From an uncultured Clostridia bacterium (GTDB taxonomy: Bacteria > Bacillota > Clostridia > TANB77 > CAG-508), in assembly GCA_944388635.1 (NCBI GenBank), contig CALXJN010000017.1, positions 1-15,549 on the forward strand: a stretch of DNA of 15,549 nucleotides, in the 5' to 3' direction. The position numbers and the translations under genes are program-made. The notes under the pieces are model-generated. The model ran no database searches and was not told the DNA's origin. It saw only the letters and a list, made by a program, of their open reading frames with translations. Every line of letters starts with the position of its first letter. Position 1 is the stretch's first letter. Of this stretch, positions 8,431 through 15,549 are shown piece after piece.

Positions 8431-9576
8431 TTAGCTCTTTTCTCTATAATCATATTTCTCTTCTATTCTTTTATTGGTGTTTTGCTTTAATATTGTATAA
8501 AGTATTGATGCAATTGGAAGTCCAATAAGCATTCCGAATACTCCGAATAAGCTTCCTCCTATTGTTACTGCAACTAATACCCATATTCCTGGTATTCCAA
8601 CTGAATTGCCCATAACTTTTGGATAAATTAGATTTCCTTCTACTTGTTGTAAGATAATTATGAAAATTATAAATGTTATTACTTTTATTGGTTCTACCGA
8701 TACAATGAGTATTGCTCCAATGAAAGCTCCAATAAATGCTCCAAATATTGGAATTAGTGCTGTTGCTCCCACTAGTACACCTATTGATGCCGCATAAGGT
8801 ATTTTTAATATTAGCATTCCTAAAATACATAATACTCCAAGTATTGTTGCCTCTAGGCATTGTCCCATTATGAAATTTCTAAAAGTGCTTCTTGAAAGTT
8901 TTCCTATTTCTATTATTCTATCTGCTTTTTCTTTTTTCAAATATGCATACAGTAATTTTTTTAGTTGATTCTTTAATTTTTGTTTACCTACTAAAATATA
9001 TATTGCAAATATTAAAGCAATTACAAAATTAATTACACCTGCTATAAAACTTGTTATGACAGATATTGATGATGTTAAAAAATTTGTTGCAATTTCTATT
9101 GCTTGTTGTTTTAATTGTTCTACATCTATGTTCATGTTAGATATTATTGTGTTTATATCAGGTATATCTTTTGTTGCGTTTTCTAAAAATGTGCCTATCT
9201 CTTCAATATAATATGGCATTCTTTCTATCAAAAGTTGTATTACATTTATAAGTTCTGGTACAACTAATCTTATGATAAGTGCGAAAATCACAACTATTAC
9301 AGCAATTGCAAGGCATAGTGATATTCCTTTTATCACTCCTTTACTTAATCTTGTTTTTCCTTTTTTATTTTTAATTTTTGAAAGTTTTCTTTCAAAAAAT
9401 CTCATTGGTATATTTATTATAAATGCAAGACATGCTCCTAATATAAATGGTGAAATTATTCCAAGAACTACACTTATTCCTTCCCAGACTGTTCCAAAAT
9501 TTTTAAGTCCAAGATAAAGTACAATCCCAATTATAACTATTCCTAGTATTTTTTTATAATCTATTTCCTGTTTCAT
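8431..9576 (-). CDS. AI-2E/PerM family permease
   Basis: A 381-residue integral membrane protein of the AI-2E transporter (PerM/YdiK/TqsA) family. Two N-terminal helices (about 10-60, including ISPFILGACLAFIINIPM) are followed by a basic loop, a helix near 85-110, an amphipathic extracytoplasmic segment (about 110-165) and a C-terminal helical block. That block contains FIMGQCLEATILGVLC, GATALIPIFGAFIG and LQQVEGNLIYPKVMG. The QxxEGNLIYPKVMG stretch is the signature that makes the family call firm. Transported substrates vary and cannot be read from the sequence. ATG at 9576 follows GGAAGGG by seven bases and lies 13 bp after the ATPase stop, so the two genes are probably cotranscribed. There is no in-frame CGG. 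Confidence 0.9.
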   Translation of the reverse strand: MKQEIDYKKILGIVIIGIVLYLGLKNFGTVWEGISVVLGIISPFILGACLAFIINIPMRFFERKLSKIKNKKGKTRLSKGVIKGISLCLAIAVIVVIFALIIRLVVPELINVIQLLIERMPYYIEEIGTFLENATKDIPDINTIISNMNIDVEQLKQQAIEIATNFLTSSISVITSFIAGVINFVIALIFAIYILVGKQKLKNQLKKLLYAYLKKEKADRIIEIGKLSRSTFRNFIMGQCLEATILGVLCILGMLILKIPYAASIGVLVGATALIPIFGAFIGAFIGAILIVSVEPIKVITFIIFIIILQQVEGNLIYPKVMGNSVGIPGIWVLVAVTIGGSLFGVFGMLIGLPIASILYTILKQNTNKRIEEKYDYREKS

Positions 9577-9589
9577 AGAATATCCCTTC

Positions 9590-12254
9590 CTATATTACTT
9601 TTAATTTTAATTTTCTTTTAATGAATTTTGTTATTTCAACTAAAGCAAGTGGTAATAAAGATAATCCTATTGTTATAGCCCATTCATTTGGTTTTAGTAT
9701 TGTTAAACTAAATATATTTCTTACAAAAGGTACAAATAATATGATAAATAAAACTGCAAATGAAGCTAACATCGCTGCAAATAATGATTTATTATGACCA
9801 TTTCCTCTTGTAAATACTGATTCTGTATTAGAGCGTTGGCTAAATGCATGAAATAACTGCGATACAGAAAGTACTATAAATGCCATTGTTTGACCTACTA
9901 TATGACTATCTGTTTTTAGTCCTATTTGATATGCAAGCATACTAGCTATCATAATATATATTCCGTGTACAATAACTCTTGTAACTAATGCTTTTTCAAA
10001 AAGAGTTCCTGATTTAACAGGCTTTTCTTTCATTATATTTTTGCTAGCTGGATCGACTCCTAATGCTAAAGCTGGAAGTGAGTCTGTTGCCAAATTTATA
10101 CATAATATGTGTATTGCAAGAATTGGAGCTTCCCAATTAAATAATGTTGCAATAAATAAAGTTAAAATTTCTGCAATATTTCCTGCAAGTAAAAATTGTA
10201 TAACTTTTTGTATATTTCTATATACTCTTCTTCCCTCTTTTACTGCATGAACTATTGTTGTAAAGTCGTCGTCTAGTAAAATCATATCAGATGAATCTTT
10301 TGCGACATCTGTTCCATTTATTCCCATTGCAATACCTATATCTGCTGCTTTCAATGCTGGTGCATCGTTTACTCCGGTCTCCTGTCATTGCTGCAACTTC
10401 ACCAGTTCTTTTCAATGATTGAATTATTCTTAATTTATGTTTTGGTGATACTCTTGCATAAACTGTTGTATTTGAAACAACTTTATCGAGTTCATCATCT
10501 GTCATTTCATCTAGCTCATCACCTGAAATTGCATTGTTTCCTTCTTCATATATTCCAAGTTCTTTTGCAATAGTTATTGCAGTAACTAAATGGTCTCCTG
10601 TAATCATTACTGTACGAATTCCCGCGCTTTTGCATGTTTTTATTGATTCCATAACCTCTGGTCTTGGTGGATCTATCATACCACATACGCCAATAAATGT
10701 AAGGTCATGTTCAATATTTTCTTCTTCATCTTCAGGTATAGTGTCTAAATTTCTTCTTGCAAATCCTAAAGTTCTTAAAGCTTTTGCAGACATTTTTGTT
10801 GACATTTCTAATATTTTTTCTTTATCTTCGCTTGTAATTTCTCTTTCTCCATTTGTAGTTAATATCTTTGTACATAATTCAACCATTTCATCAATTGCAC
10901 CTTTGGTATATGCTACAATTTTTCCGTCTATTTCATGTACTGTTGTCATCATTTTTCTGTCTGAATCAAATGGCTTTTCAAATTCACGTGGATATTTTTC
11001 TTCCAATTCTTCTTGGTCTAATTTAAAATCATCTTCTGCTAAAAATATAAGTGCACCTTCAGTTGGATCTCCGATTATATCATGCTTTTTGTCTGGATCA
11101 ATTGATGCGTCATTACAAAGAGCTCCTGCTAATACTATTTCTGAATAATCTTGTTTTTCTTCATCTTTTAAGTCTTTAACTTCTTTTAAAATCTTATTTC
11201 TAATATCAGCTTCTACTCCAAGTACTGTTACTTTCATTTTGTTTTGTGTAAGTGTTCCTGTTTTATCTGAACAAATAACTGTACTACTTCCTAAAGTTTC
11301 AACAGCAGGTAATTTTCTAACTAGTGCATTTTCTTTTGCCATACGTTTTACACCAAGTGCCATAACTATTGTTGCTGTTGCTGGCAATCCTTCTGGTATT
11401 ATTGAAATTGCAAGGCTTATTGCTGTCATAAATAATGGTAAAATTGGCCTATTATACATAAGTCCTATTAAAAAGATTAGTACACATACAATAGCTCCAA
11501 CTATACTAAGTGTTTTTCCAACTTTAGTAAGTTTTCTTTTAAGTGGTGTATCAAAATCATCTTCTTCATTTAGCATACTTGCTATGCTTCCGACCTCTGT
11601 ATTCATACCTGTTGCAACAACTACTCCGGTACCTCTTCCATAAGTTATTAGTGAAGATGTATATACCATGTTAGTTCTATCTCCTAAAGGACTGTTCTCA
11701 TTTGGCATATCTTCTGCATCTTTCTCAATTGGTACAGACTCTCCTGTAAGAGATGCCTCTTGAACTTTAAGATTTGCAGATTCAATTAATCTAATATCTG
11801 CCGGTACCATTCCTCCTGCTTCAAGTATCACTACATCCCCCACAACAATTTCTTTCGAAGATACTAAGCTTTCCTCACCTTCTCTAAAAACTCTGGCACT
11901 AGGAGTACTCATACTTTTTAATGCTTCAATTGACGCTTCCGCCTTTCTTTCCTGTACAACACTTATTATTGTATTTACAAAAACAATAAATAGTATAACA
12001 AAACCTTCTACCCATTCTTTTAATATAAAAGATAAAAGTGATGCACCAATTAAAATTAAAATCATAGGATCAGTTATCTCTTTCCAAACAAGCTCGAAAG
12101 TAGACTTCCTCTTCTTGTTCCTAAGCTCGTTATAGCCATACTCCTTTATCCTCTTTTCAGCTTCCTCATCAGAAAGTCCCTCCTCAGTTGTATTTAACTT
12201 TTTAAGTACATCCTCTATCCCCATAGAATGCCAATTATCTTTACTCTTATCCAA
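9590..12254 (-). CDS. P-type Ca2+-transporting ATPase (PIIA type) with a CGG-A +1 frameshift site
   Basis: Read with one skip, this is an 887-residue cation-exporting P-type ATPase, close to LMCA1/SERCA-like bacterial calcium pumps. Visible in order are an N-terminal cation-ATPase domain (residues 8-60), the actuator motif LTGES near 175, PEGLPA in helix 4 near 290, the phosphorylation site CSDKTGTLT (Asp330), and KGA in the nucleotide-binding domain. The hinge GDGVNDAP (625-632) follows, and then six C-terminal helices with helix-6 residues NLATDSLPALALG. Frame 0 reads GDR and ends after 28 codons, destroying the hinge and all later helices. Skipping the C gives GDGVNDAP exactly. The start is TTG at 12254, with AAGGAG eight bases before. 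The AI-2E permease follows 13 bp downstream. Confidence 0.92.
10374..10376 (-). other. CGG-A +1 frameshift site in the P-type ATPase hinge motif
   Basis: The preceding codon is GAC; the minus strand then reads C-GGA-GTA. Skipping one C (10376 or 10377) gives the near-invariant GDGVND. This is the clearest proof that the downstream frame is Gly-first with no extra residue. Confidence 0.95.
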
Positions 12255-12286
12255 TTCACACTCTCCTTAAAAAATAATTTGACTTA

Positions 12287-12315
12287 ATTATATTATATAA
12301 AACTAAGATTAGCAA
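12287..12315 (-). promoter_or_regulatory. Probable promoter of the Ca2+-ATPase-permease operon
   Basis: TTGCTA (12315-12310) and TATAAT (12292-12287) are separated by 17 bp, about 33 bp before the TTG start. It lies between the MITE-like element and the gene. Confidence 0.65.
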
Positions 12316-12340
12316 CTAGATTTATAAATTTATATAAAAT

Positions 12341-12534
12341 GAGAAGAAGTTAATTAAATTTTTTAACTATCCGCGTAGCGAACAACGGAGCTGAAAGCGA
12401 CGGCGAATTTTCTTAGCTCTTCGAGCGAAGTGAGTTAGAGCTAAGTTATGCCATGGTAGGGCAGACTTCTTATAAACTTTATTTCGAAGTCTGCCCAGCA
12501 AGGATAGTGTAAAAAATTTAATTAACTTCTTCTC
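12341..12534. mobile_element. MITE-like structured element with long terminal inverted repeats
   Basis: A 194-bp non-coding element. Its ends 12341-12372 and 12502-12534 are inverted repeats that match at 32 positions, with a single-base indel. Inside is GC-richer DNA with two strong hairpins: an 11-bp perfect stem (12459-12469 with 12486-12496) and a 9-bp stem (12412-12420 with 12437-12445). No ORF fits inside. The size, terminal repeats and base composition fit a miniature inverted-repeat transposable element. No convincing target-site duplication is seen; the flanks are AT-rich. It starts 6 bp after the metK stop, so its hairpins may also serve as the metK terminator. Confidence 0.7.
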
Positions 12535-12540
12535 TATAGA

Positions 12541-13650
12541 CTAAAACCTAATTATTTTCTCCCATGGAAGTTCATTCTTCCCAAAATGCCCATAATTAGT
12601 AGTCATCGTAAAAATAGGCTGTCTCAAATCAAGATAATTAATAATTCCGTCAGGAGTTAAATCAAATGTATTCTCAATCTTCTTGACTATTTCACTTTCA
12701 TCTATTGCATTTGTTTCAAAAGTATTTATGCAAATAGATATAGGCTCTGCGATACCTATTCCATAAGAAATTTGTATTTCACATCTTTTTGCATATCCAT
12801 TTGCAACAACATTTTTGGCAATATGACGAAGCATATATGCAGCACTTCTATCCACTTTTGTTGCATCTTTTCCTGAAAAAGCTCCTCCACCATGTCTTGC
12901 ATAACCACCATATGTATCTACAATTATCTTTCTTCCTGTTAATCCTGTATCCCCTAGTGGTCCACCTGTTACAAATCTTCCTGTTGGATTTATATAATAT
13001 TTAGTATTCTCATCTAAATACTTTTCTAATACAGTAGTTTTAATAACTTTTTCTATTATATCTTCTCTTACCTTTTCAAGAGGAATATCCGCATCATGTT
13101 GATTTGATATAAGTATGGTTTCAATCCTTTTTGGTTTATCACCCTCATACTCTACAGTTACTTGTGTTTTCCCATCTGGTCCTAAATATGGTAAAATTTT
13201 TTCTTTTCTTACCTCTGTTAATTTTTTAGATAGTTTATGTGCTAAGTTTATTGCAAATGGCATATATTCTTCTGTTTCATCTGTTGCATATCCAAACATA
13301 ATGCCTTGGTCACCTGCACCACCAACATCTACTCCTTGTGCAATATCTTGGCTTTGCTTCGTGATATTTACATCAATTACACAGCCTTCTACATCTATGT
13401 CTATTCCTTTACCCTTATATCCTATTTCTTTTAATACACCTCTTGCTATTTCTTCAATATTTATTTTTGCATTTGTTGTAAGTTGCCCAGCAATTGTAAT
13501 CCTATCATTTGATGCAAATGTTTCTGCTGCAACTCTCGAATATTTGTCTTGTTTTAGGCATTCATCTAGTATTGTATCTGATATTAAATCACATAGTTTA
13601 TCTGGATGTCCTTCTGTTACACTTTCTGAAGTGAATAAGTATTTGTTCAT
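12541..13650 (-). CDS. metK: S-adenosylmethionine synthetase
   Basis: Methionine adenosyltransferase makes S-adenosylmethionine from ATP and methionine in the cytoplasm. The 369-residue product is slightly short for the family (about 380-400) but complete. Visible motifs are SVTEGHPDK (His15, Asp17, metal and ATP binding), GAGDQGIMFGYA (about 114-125), GRFVTGGPLGDTGLTGRK in the middle, and the glycine-rich GGGAFSGKDATKVDRS loop near 250-270. ATG at 13650 has AAAGGAAG upstream. The gene stands alone behind a SAM riboswitch and strong promoter, so its product feeds back on its own transcription. There is no in-frame CGG. Confidence 0.97.
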   Translation of the reverse strand: MNKYLFTSESVTEGHPDKLCDLISDTILDECLKQDKYSRVAAETFASNDRITIAGQLTTNAKINIEEIARGVLKEIGYKGKGIDIDVEGCVIDVNITKQSQDIAQGVDVGGAGDQGIMFGYATDETEEYMPFAINLAHKLSKKLTEVRKEKILPYLGPDGKTQVTVEYEGDKPKRIETILISNQHDADIPLEKVREDIIEKVIKTTVLEKYLDENTKYYINPTGRFVTGGPLGDTGLTGRKIIVDTYGGYARHGGGAFSGKDATKVDRSAAYMLRHIAKNVVANGYAKRCEIQISYGIGIAEPISICINTFETNAIDESEIVKKIENTFDLTPDGIINYLDLRQPIFTMTTNYGHFGKNELPWEKIIRF

Positions 13651-13674
13651 TCTTTTTCTTCCTTTCTGATATAC

Positions 13675-13702
13675 AAAAAAATCTCTACTTTATAAGCAGA
13701 GA
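13675..13702 (-). terminator. Expression-platform terminator of the SAM riboswitch
   Basis: On the minus strand a 7-bp stem (13702-13696 with 13688-13682) is followed by seven T residues, just before the metK Shine-Dalgarno. It fits the OFF-state terminator of an S-box leader. Confidence 0.85.
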
Positions 13703-13724
13703 ATAATGTATCTAAATAAGATTT

Positions 13725-13826
13725 CATCATCATTCAAAGCTTATAAGCCTTGGCGGTTTTAGCACCTTGCTTTCGCAGGTTGCTGTGAGGTCACTAAGCC
13801 GCTTCTTTCACTCACTCTTGATAATG
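13725..13826 (-). ncRNA. SAM-I (S-box) riboswitch aptamer
   Basis: The minus strand shows the S-box core in order: ATCAAGAG, GTGACCTCACAGCAACC, AAGGTGCTAAAACC and GAATGATGA. Helix P1 forms between CATTATC (13826-13820) and GATGATG (13731-13725). A P3-like hairpin with a GAAA-type loop lies in the middle. A terminator and metK follow. When SAM binds, premature termination is expected. Confidence 0.95.
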
Positions 13827-13831
13827 TATTT

Positions 13832-13860
13832 ATTTTACCAGCAAATTAGACATATGTCAA
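13832..13860 (-). promoter_or_regulatory. Sigma-A promoter of metK
   Basis: A perfect TTGACA (13860-13855) and TAAAAT (13837-13832) are separated by 17 bp. Transcription would begin close to 13826, exactly at the 5' end of the riboswitch P1 helix. Confidence 0.85.
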
Positions 13861-13914
13861 CATTTTTCTTTATTTTATGAAATATTTTGTGACTGTTTAT
13901 TTCTTTTAATATAC

Positions 13915-13966
13915 AAAAAGGGCGCTCTTTAAAGTTCACTAAAAGTAAATTTTAAAGAACGTCCTT
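13915..13966 (-). terminator. Terminator after the coiled-coil gene
   Basis: A long hairpin with 16-base arms (13966-13951 with 13933-13918, one mismatch and one G-T pair) is followed by five T residues on the minus strand. It closes the transcription unit ending at 14029. Confidence 0.75.
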
Positions 13967-14028
13967 CTTGTAGCTATTACCCCATTTCTAGCTTTTGCAA
14001 AAGATATTTTTGCCTTTTAGAATAAAAA

Positions 14029-14613
14029 TTATTTTCTTACATTTAGTAATTTTTGAATGTTTGCCCTGAATTCTTGATGTTCGAGTTCGTTTTCTATTTC
14101 ATCAGCATCTATTCTTTTTACTATAATCGGTATAAGACGATCATATACAACTTCTTGATGATGTTTAATCTCATTAACAGCTTTATCAATTTTTGCCGTT
14201 AATCTTGCTTCTAGTTCTTCGTTTTTCTTGTCCATTTCATTTCTTAAGTTTTCTTCAAGTTTTACATTTGCTTCATAGAATCCTGATGTTAAGTTCCACT
14301 CTGTTTCTTTAATCATTTTTATTAAGTTTTTATTTGTCTCTGCAATTTCTTGCCTTAGGCTCTTATTTGAGTCTGCAATCTCTTGCCTTAAGTTTTTGTT
14401 TATTTCTGCTATCTCTTGTCTTAAGTTTTCGTTTGTTTCTGCAATTTCTTGTCTTAGGCTTTTATTTGAGTCTGCAATTTCTTGTTCTACATTTTCAGTA
14501 ATTTCTTGTTTTAATGTTTCGTTTGCTTCTCTCATTTCTTGTCTTAGATTTTTCTCAACGTTGTCAATTTTAGCCCCTAGTGCTCCAATTGCAGATAAAA
14601 TTTTTTCTTCCAT
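14029..14613 (-). CDS. Coiled-coil protein with 11-residue repeats, unknown function
   Basis: A 194-residue, highly charged protein that is almost entirely predicted coiled coil. Residues about 24-105 are built from 11-residue units of the form LRQEIAETNKN, which at the DNA level are near-identical 33-bp tandem repeats (about 14320-14540). Hendecad periodicity suggests a straight or slightly right-handed coiled coil. The C-terminal part (about 145-194) is non-repetitive (HHQEVVYDRLIPIIVKRID ...). There is no signal peptide or membrane helix. ATG follows AGGAGGG at good spacing. It sits alone between a promoter and a terminator. I recall similar small proteins in gut Firmicutes and phages, but no function is assigned. 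Repeat number may vary by slippage in 33-bp, frame-preserving steps. Confidence 0.8.
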   Translation of the reverse strand: MEEKILSAIGALGAKIDNVEKNLRQEMREANETLKQEITENVEQEIADSNKSLRQEIAETNENLRQEIAEINKNLRQEIADSNKSLRQEIAETNKNLIKMIKETEWNLTSGFYEANVKLEENLRNEMDKKNEELEARLTAKIDKAVNEIKHHQEVVYDRLIPIIVKRIDADEIENELEHQEFRANIQKLLNVRK

Positions 14614-14669
14614 ATGCGTTCCCTCCTTTCTTTGTTAATTTTACGTTATAAGATGTTAACGTATTTTGT

Positions 14670-14698
14670 ATTTTATCATAAGTTAATTTTGAATGCAA
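14670..14698 (-). promoter_or_regulatory. Probable promoter of the coiled-coil gene
   Basis: TTGCAT (14698-14693) and TAAAAT (14675-14670) are separated by 17 bp, about 57 bp before the ATG. Confidence 0.55.
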
Positions 14699-14812
14699 TA
14701 GTTAAAGTGGATTTTGTTTGTAATCGTTTGGGGTATATGTAATTTGCGGTAAAGTAGTATTATTTCTAAGCATTTGAATTCAAGTTACGGTTTGATACTC
14801 ATCTATAAGAAA

Positions 14813-14845
14813 TCCGGTCGTTTGGGACGGTTCTGAATGACCGGA
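14813..14845. other. Inverted repeat beside the surface-protein terminator
   Basis: A 7-bp GC-rich stem (14813-14819 with 14839-14845) encloses a 19-nt loop. It lies directly next to the terminator hairpin and touches its first base. It could be a second structural element of the 3' end, or a regulatory or recombination site. No function can be read from it. Confidence 0.4.
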
Positions 14846-14876
14846 AAAAGGAAGAGGTTTGTCCTCTTCCTTTTTT
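14845..14876 (-). terminator. Strong terminator after the surface-protein gene
   Basis: A perfect hairpin (13-bp A/G-rich arm 14846-14858, short loop, complementary arm to 14876) has an A-tract on one side and a T-tract on the other, so it works in both directions. It lies 10 bp after the stop at 14886. Confidence 0.9.
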
Positions 14877-14885
14877 AGTATTATG

Positions 14886-15549
14886 TTATTTTGCAGTGAC
14901 ACTATATGCATTACCGCTTGAACCGTCTCCTGTTGCTCCGACACTTACTTTGGATAGGTCGATTTCGACAACTGGGCGCACCGCATAGCTAGTGCTGTGC
15001 GTATCGTTGATCTCGTTGGTCGAGTCATACAATTTGTCGGCGTTCACAGCACCGCCCTCCACAAAGACCACGCTGAAACTGAACCAAGTGCCGCCGCCGC
15101 TAGGCGAACCGCAGCGCGCCCCGAGCCAGCTCGTCGGACAGCGGTGCAATAGTGTCACGCACTTCTGGTTCATATAACTGCTTGATATTTGATAATAGTA
15201 ATATGTGTATATTCCTTTTAACGTACTTGCTTGTGAATATCCTGTTACATAACTGCTTTGCTCACTTCTTCCAAGAGAACCATATCCACTTCCTACATTT
15301 CCTCCTGCTTCTTGTGCAAATATGTTTGGATAATTTGTCCATGAAGGCGTATATTCCTGATTTGATGTTCCTCCATAACTTGATACGCTCTCTATATCCT
15401 CTATCTTCAAACTTCTTCCTGTTGCCTCTAAATTACCATTACTATACATTGCTTTACATGCATTATTTAATAGCAATACTCCATTATTATAACCGTTATA
15501 ACTTTCTAAATAGAATCCATTATGCACCGACTTCTCTGAGATTAATGTT
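14886..15549 (-). CDS. C-terminal part of a surface-type protein with a candidate hypervariable C-terminal domain
   Basis: The frame is open through the window end (15549), so the N-terminus is missing; an internal GTG at 15527 is not a credible start. The visible 220 residues have a Ser/Gly/Tyr/Asn-rich region (SSYGGTSNQEYTPSW, YTYYYYQISSSYM), then CPTSWLGARC ... GGTWFSFSVVFVEGGAV and the ending YAVRPVVEIDLSKV ... SGNAYSVTAK. The plan 'WLxxR ... G.v ... Ly.S ... VRPVV.l' resembles C-terminal domains I recall from prepilin-like and other surface proteins of gut Firmicutes, some with a lectin-like fold targeted by diversity-generating retroelements. Codon use changes sharply inside the gene: AT-rich before about 15175, GC-rich after. 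Ligand and anchoring cannot be seen. Confidence 0.65.
   Translation of the reverse strand, partial: TLISEKSVHNGFYLESYNGYNNGVLLLNNACKAMYSNGNLEATGRSLKIEDIESVSSYGGTSNQEYTPSWTNYPNIFAQEAGGNVGSGYGSLGRSEQSSYVTGYSQASTLKGIYTYYYYQISSSYMNQKCVTLLHRCPTSWLGARCGSPSGGGTWFSFSVVFVEGGAVNADKLYDSTNEINDTHSTSYAVRPVVEIDLSKVSVGATGDGSSGNAYSVTAK
14925..15175 (-). other. GC-rich patch within the surface-protein gene, candidate DGR variable region
   Basis: About 250 bases encode the WLGARC ... VRPVVE part with codons such as CGC, CTG, GGC and GCC, unlike every other gene in the window. The junction with the AT-rich upstream part is abrupt, near 15175. No template repeat or reverse transcriptase is visible in the window, so this is only a candidate variable region or an imported segment. 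Confidence 0.5.

Noticed and set aside
8471..8860. A second minus-strand ORF of 129 codons
   Set aside because: It is a shadow of the AI-2E permease gene in another frame, rich in Asn/Ser/Arg, with no family resemblance.
10287..10376. A natural C-terminal end of the ATPase at 10287
   Set aside because: The tail after CGG is a shifted reading of GDGVNDAPALKAAD; the conserved sequence continues in the +1 frame to 9590.
204..10376. Ordinary pseudogene decay as the cause of the frame breaks
   Set aside because: Decay would give mixed insertions, deletions and stops; all nine events are the same base in the same codon context and the rest of each gene is intact.
204..10376. CGG simply reassigned to another amino acid
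   Set aside because: Reassignment would not change frame; the +1 frame is required after every site to recover the family sequence.
14320..14540. A CRISPR-like array
   Set aside because: The repeats are contiguous without spacers and encode in-frame coiled-coil units.
15522..15527. GTG at 15527 as the start of the surface-protein gene
   Set aside because: The frame is open to the window edge and no ribosome-binding site precedes it, so the gene is treated as truncated by the window.

Overview
The window is AT-rich, low-GC Firmicutes DNA. A GerA-type spore germination protein, an S-box (SAM-I) riboswitch in front of metK and Gram-positive-style Shine-Dalgarno sites suggest an endospore-forming member of the Clostridia, probably an uncultivated gut lineage. 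Species cannot be named from the sequence.

Layout. 1-864 (+): the end of a germinant-receptor operon, a GerAC-like lipoprotein C-terminus and a 54-residue two-helix membrane protein, then a hairpin terminator. Everything after that is on the minus strand. 4898-945: an S1-domain RNA-binding protein, a replication-relaxation-family protein and a VirD4/TraG-like coupling ATPase in one apparent operon. 8262-4946: a polytopic membrane protein and two 23S rRNA pseudouridine synthases (RluD-like and RluB-like), overlapping or nearly abutting, behind a good promoter. 12254-8431: a P-type Ca2+-ATPase and an AI-2E/PerM family permease. 12341-12534: a MITE-like element with 32/33-bp terminal inverted repeats. 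13860-12541: promoter, SAM riboswitch and metK. 14613-14029: a hendecad-repeat coiled-coil protein. 15549-14886: the C-terminal part of a surface-type protein whose last third switches abruptly to GC-rich DNA and resembles a diversity-generating-retroelement target.

Main observation. Seven genes appear broken by nine frame breaks: gerAC, the small ger protein, the S1 protein, rluB, rluD (three times), the membrane protein and the Ca2+-ATPase. All nine are the same event. One extra C sits directly in front of a glycine codon (GGA eight times, GGT once), so the original frame meets an in-frame CGG. Skipping the C restores the family sequence, including PIG(R) in RluD, DDGD in RluB and GDGVND in the ATPase. 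I checked every CGG in the annotated genes. In-frame CGG occurs only at these nine places and never as an ordinary arginine codon. The likely reading is that CGG is an unassigned or 'hungry' codon in this organism, and that the ribosome makes a constitutive +1 shift at CGG-N to read GGN as Gly. A systematic sequencing artefact is the main competing explanation. Gene coordinates below span these sites, so their lengths are 3n+1 (3n+3 for rluD).
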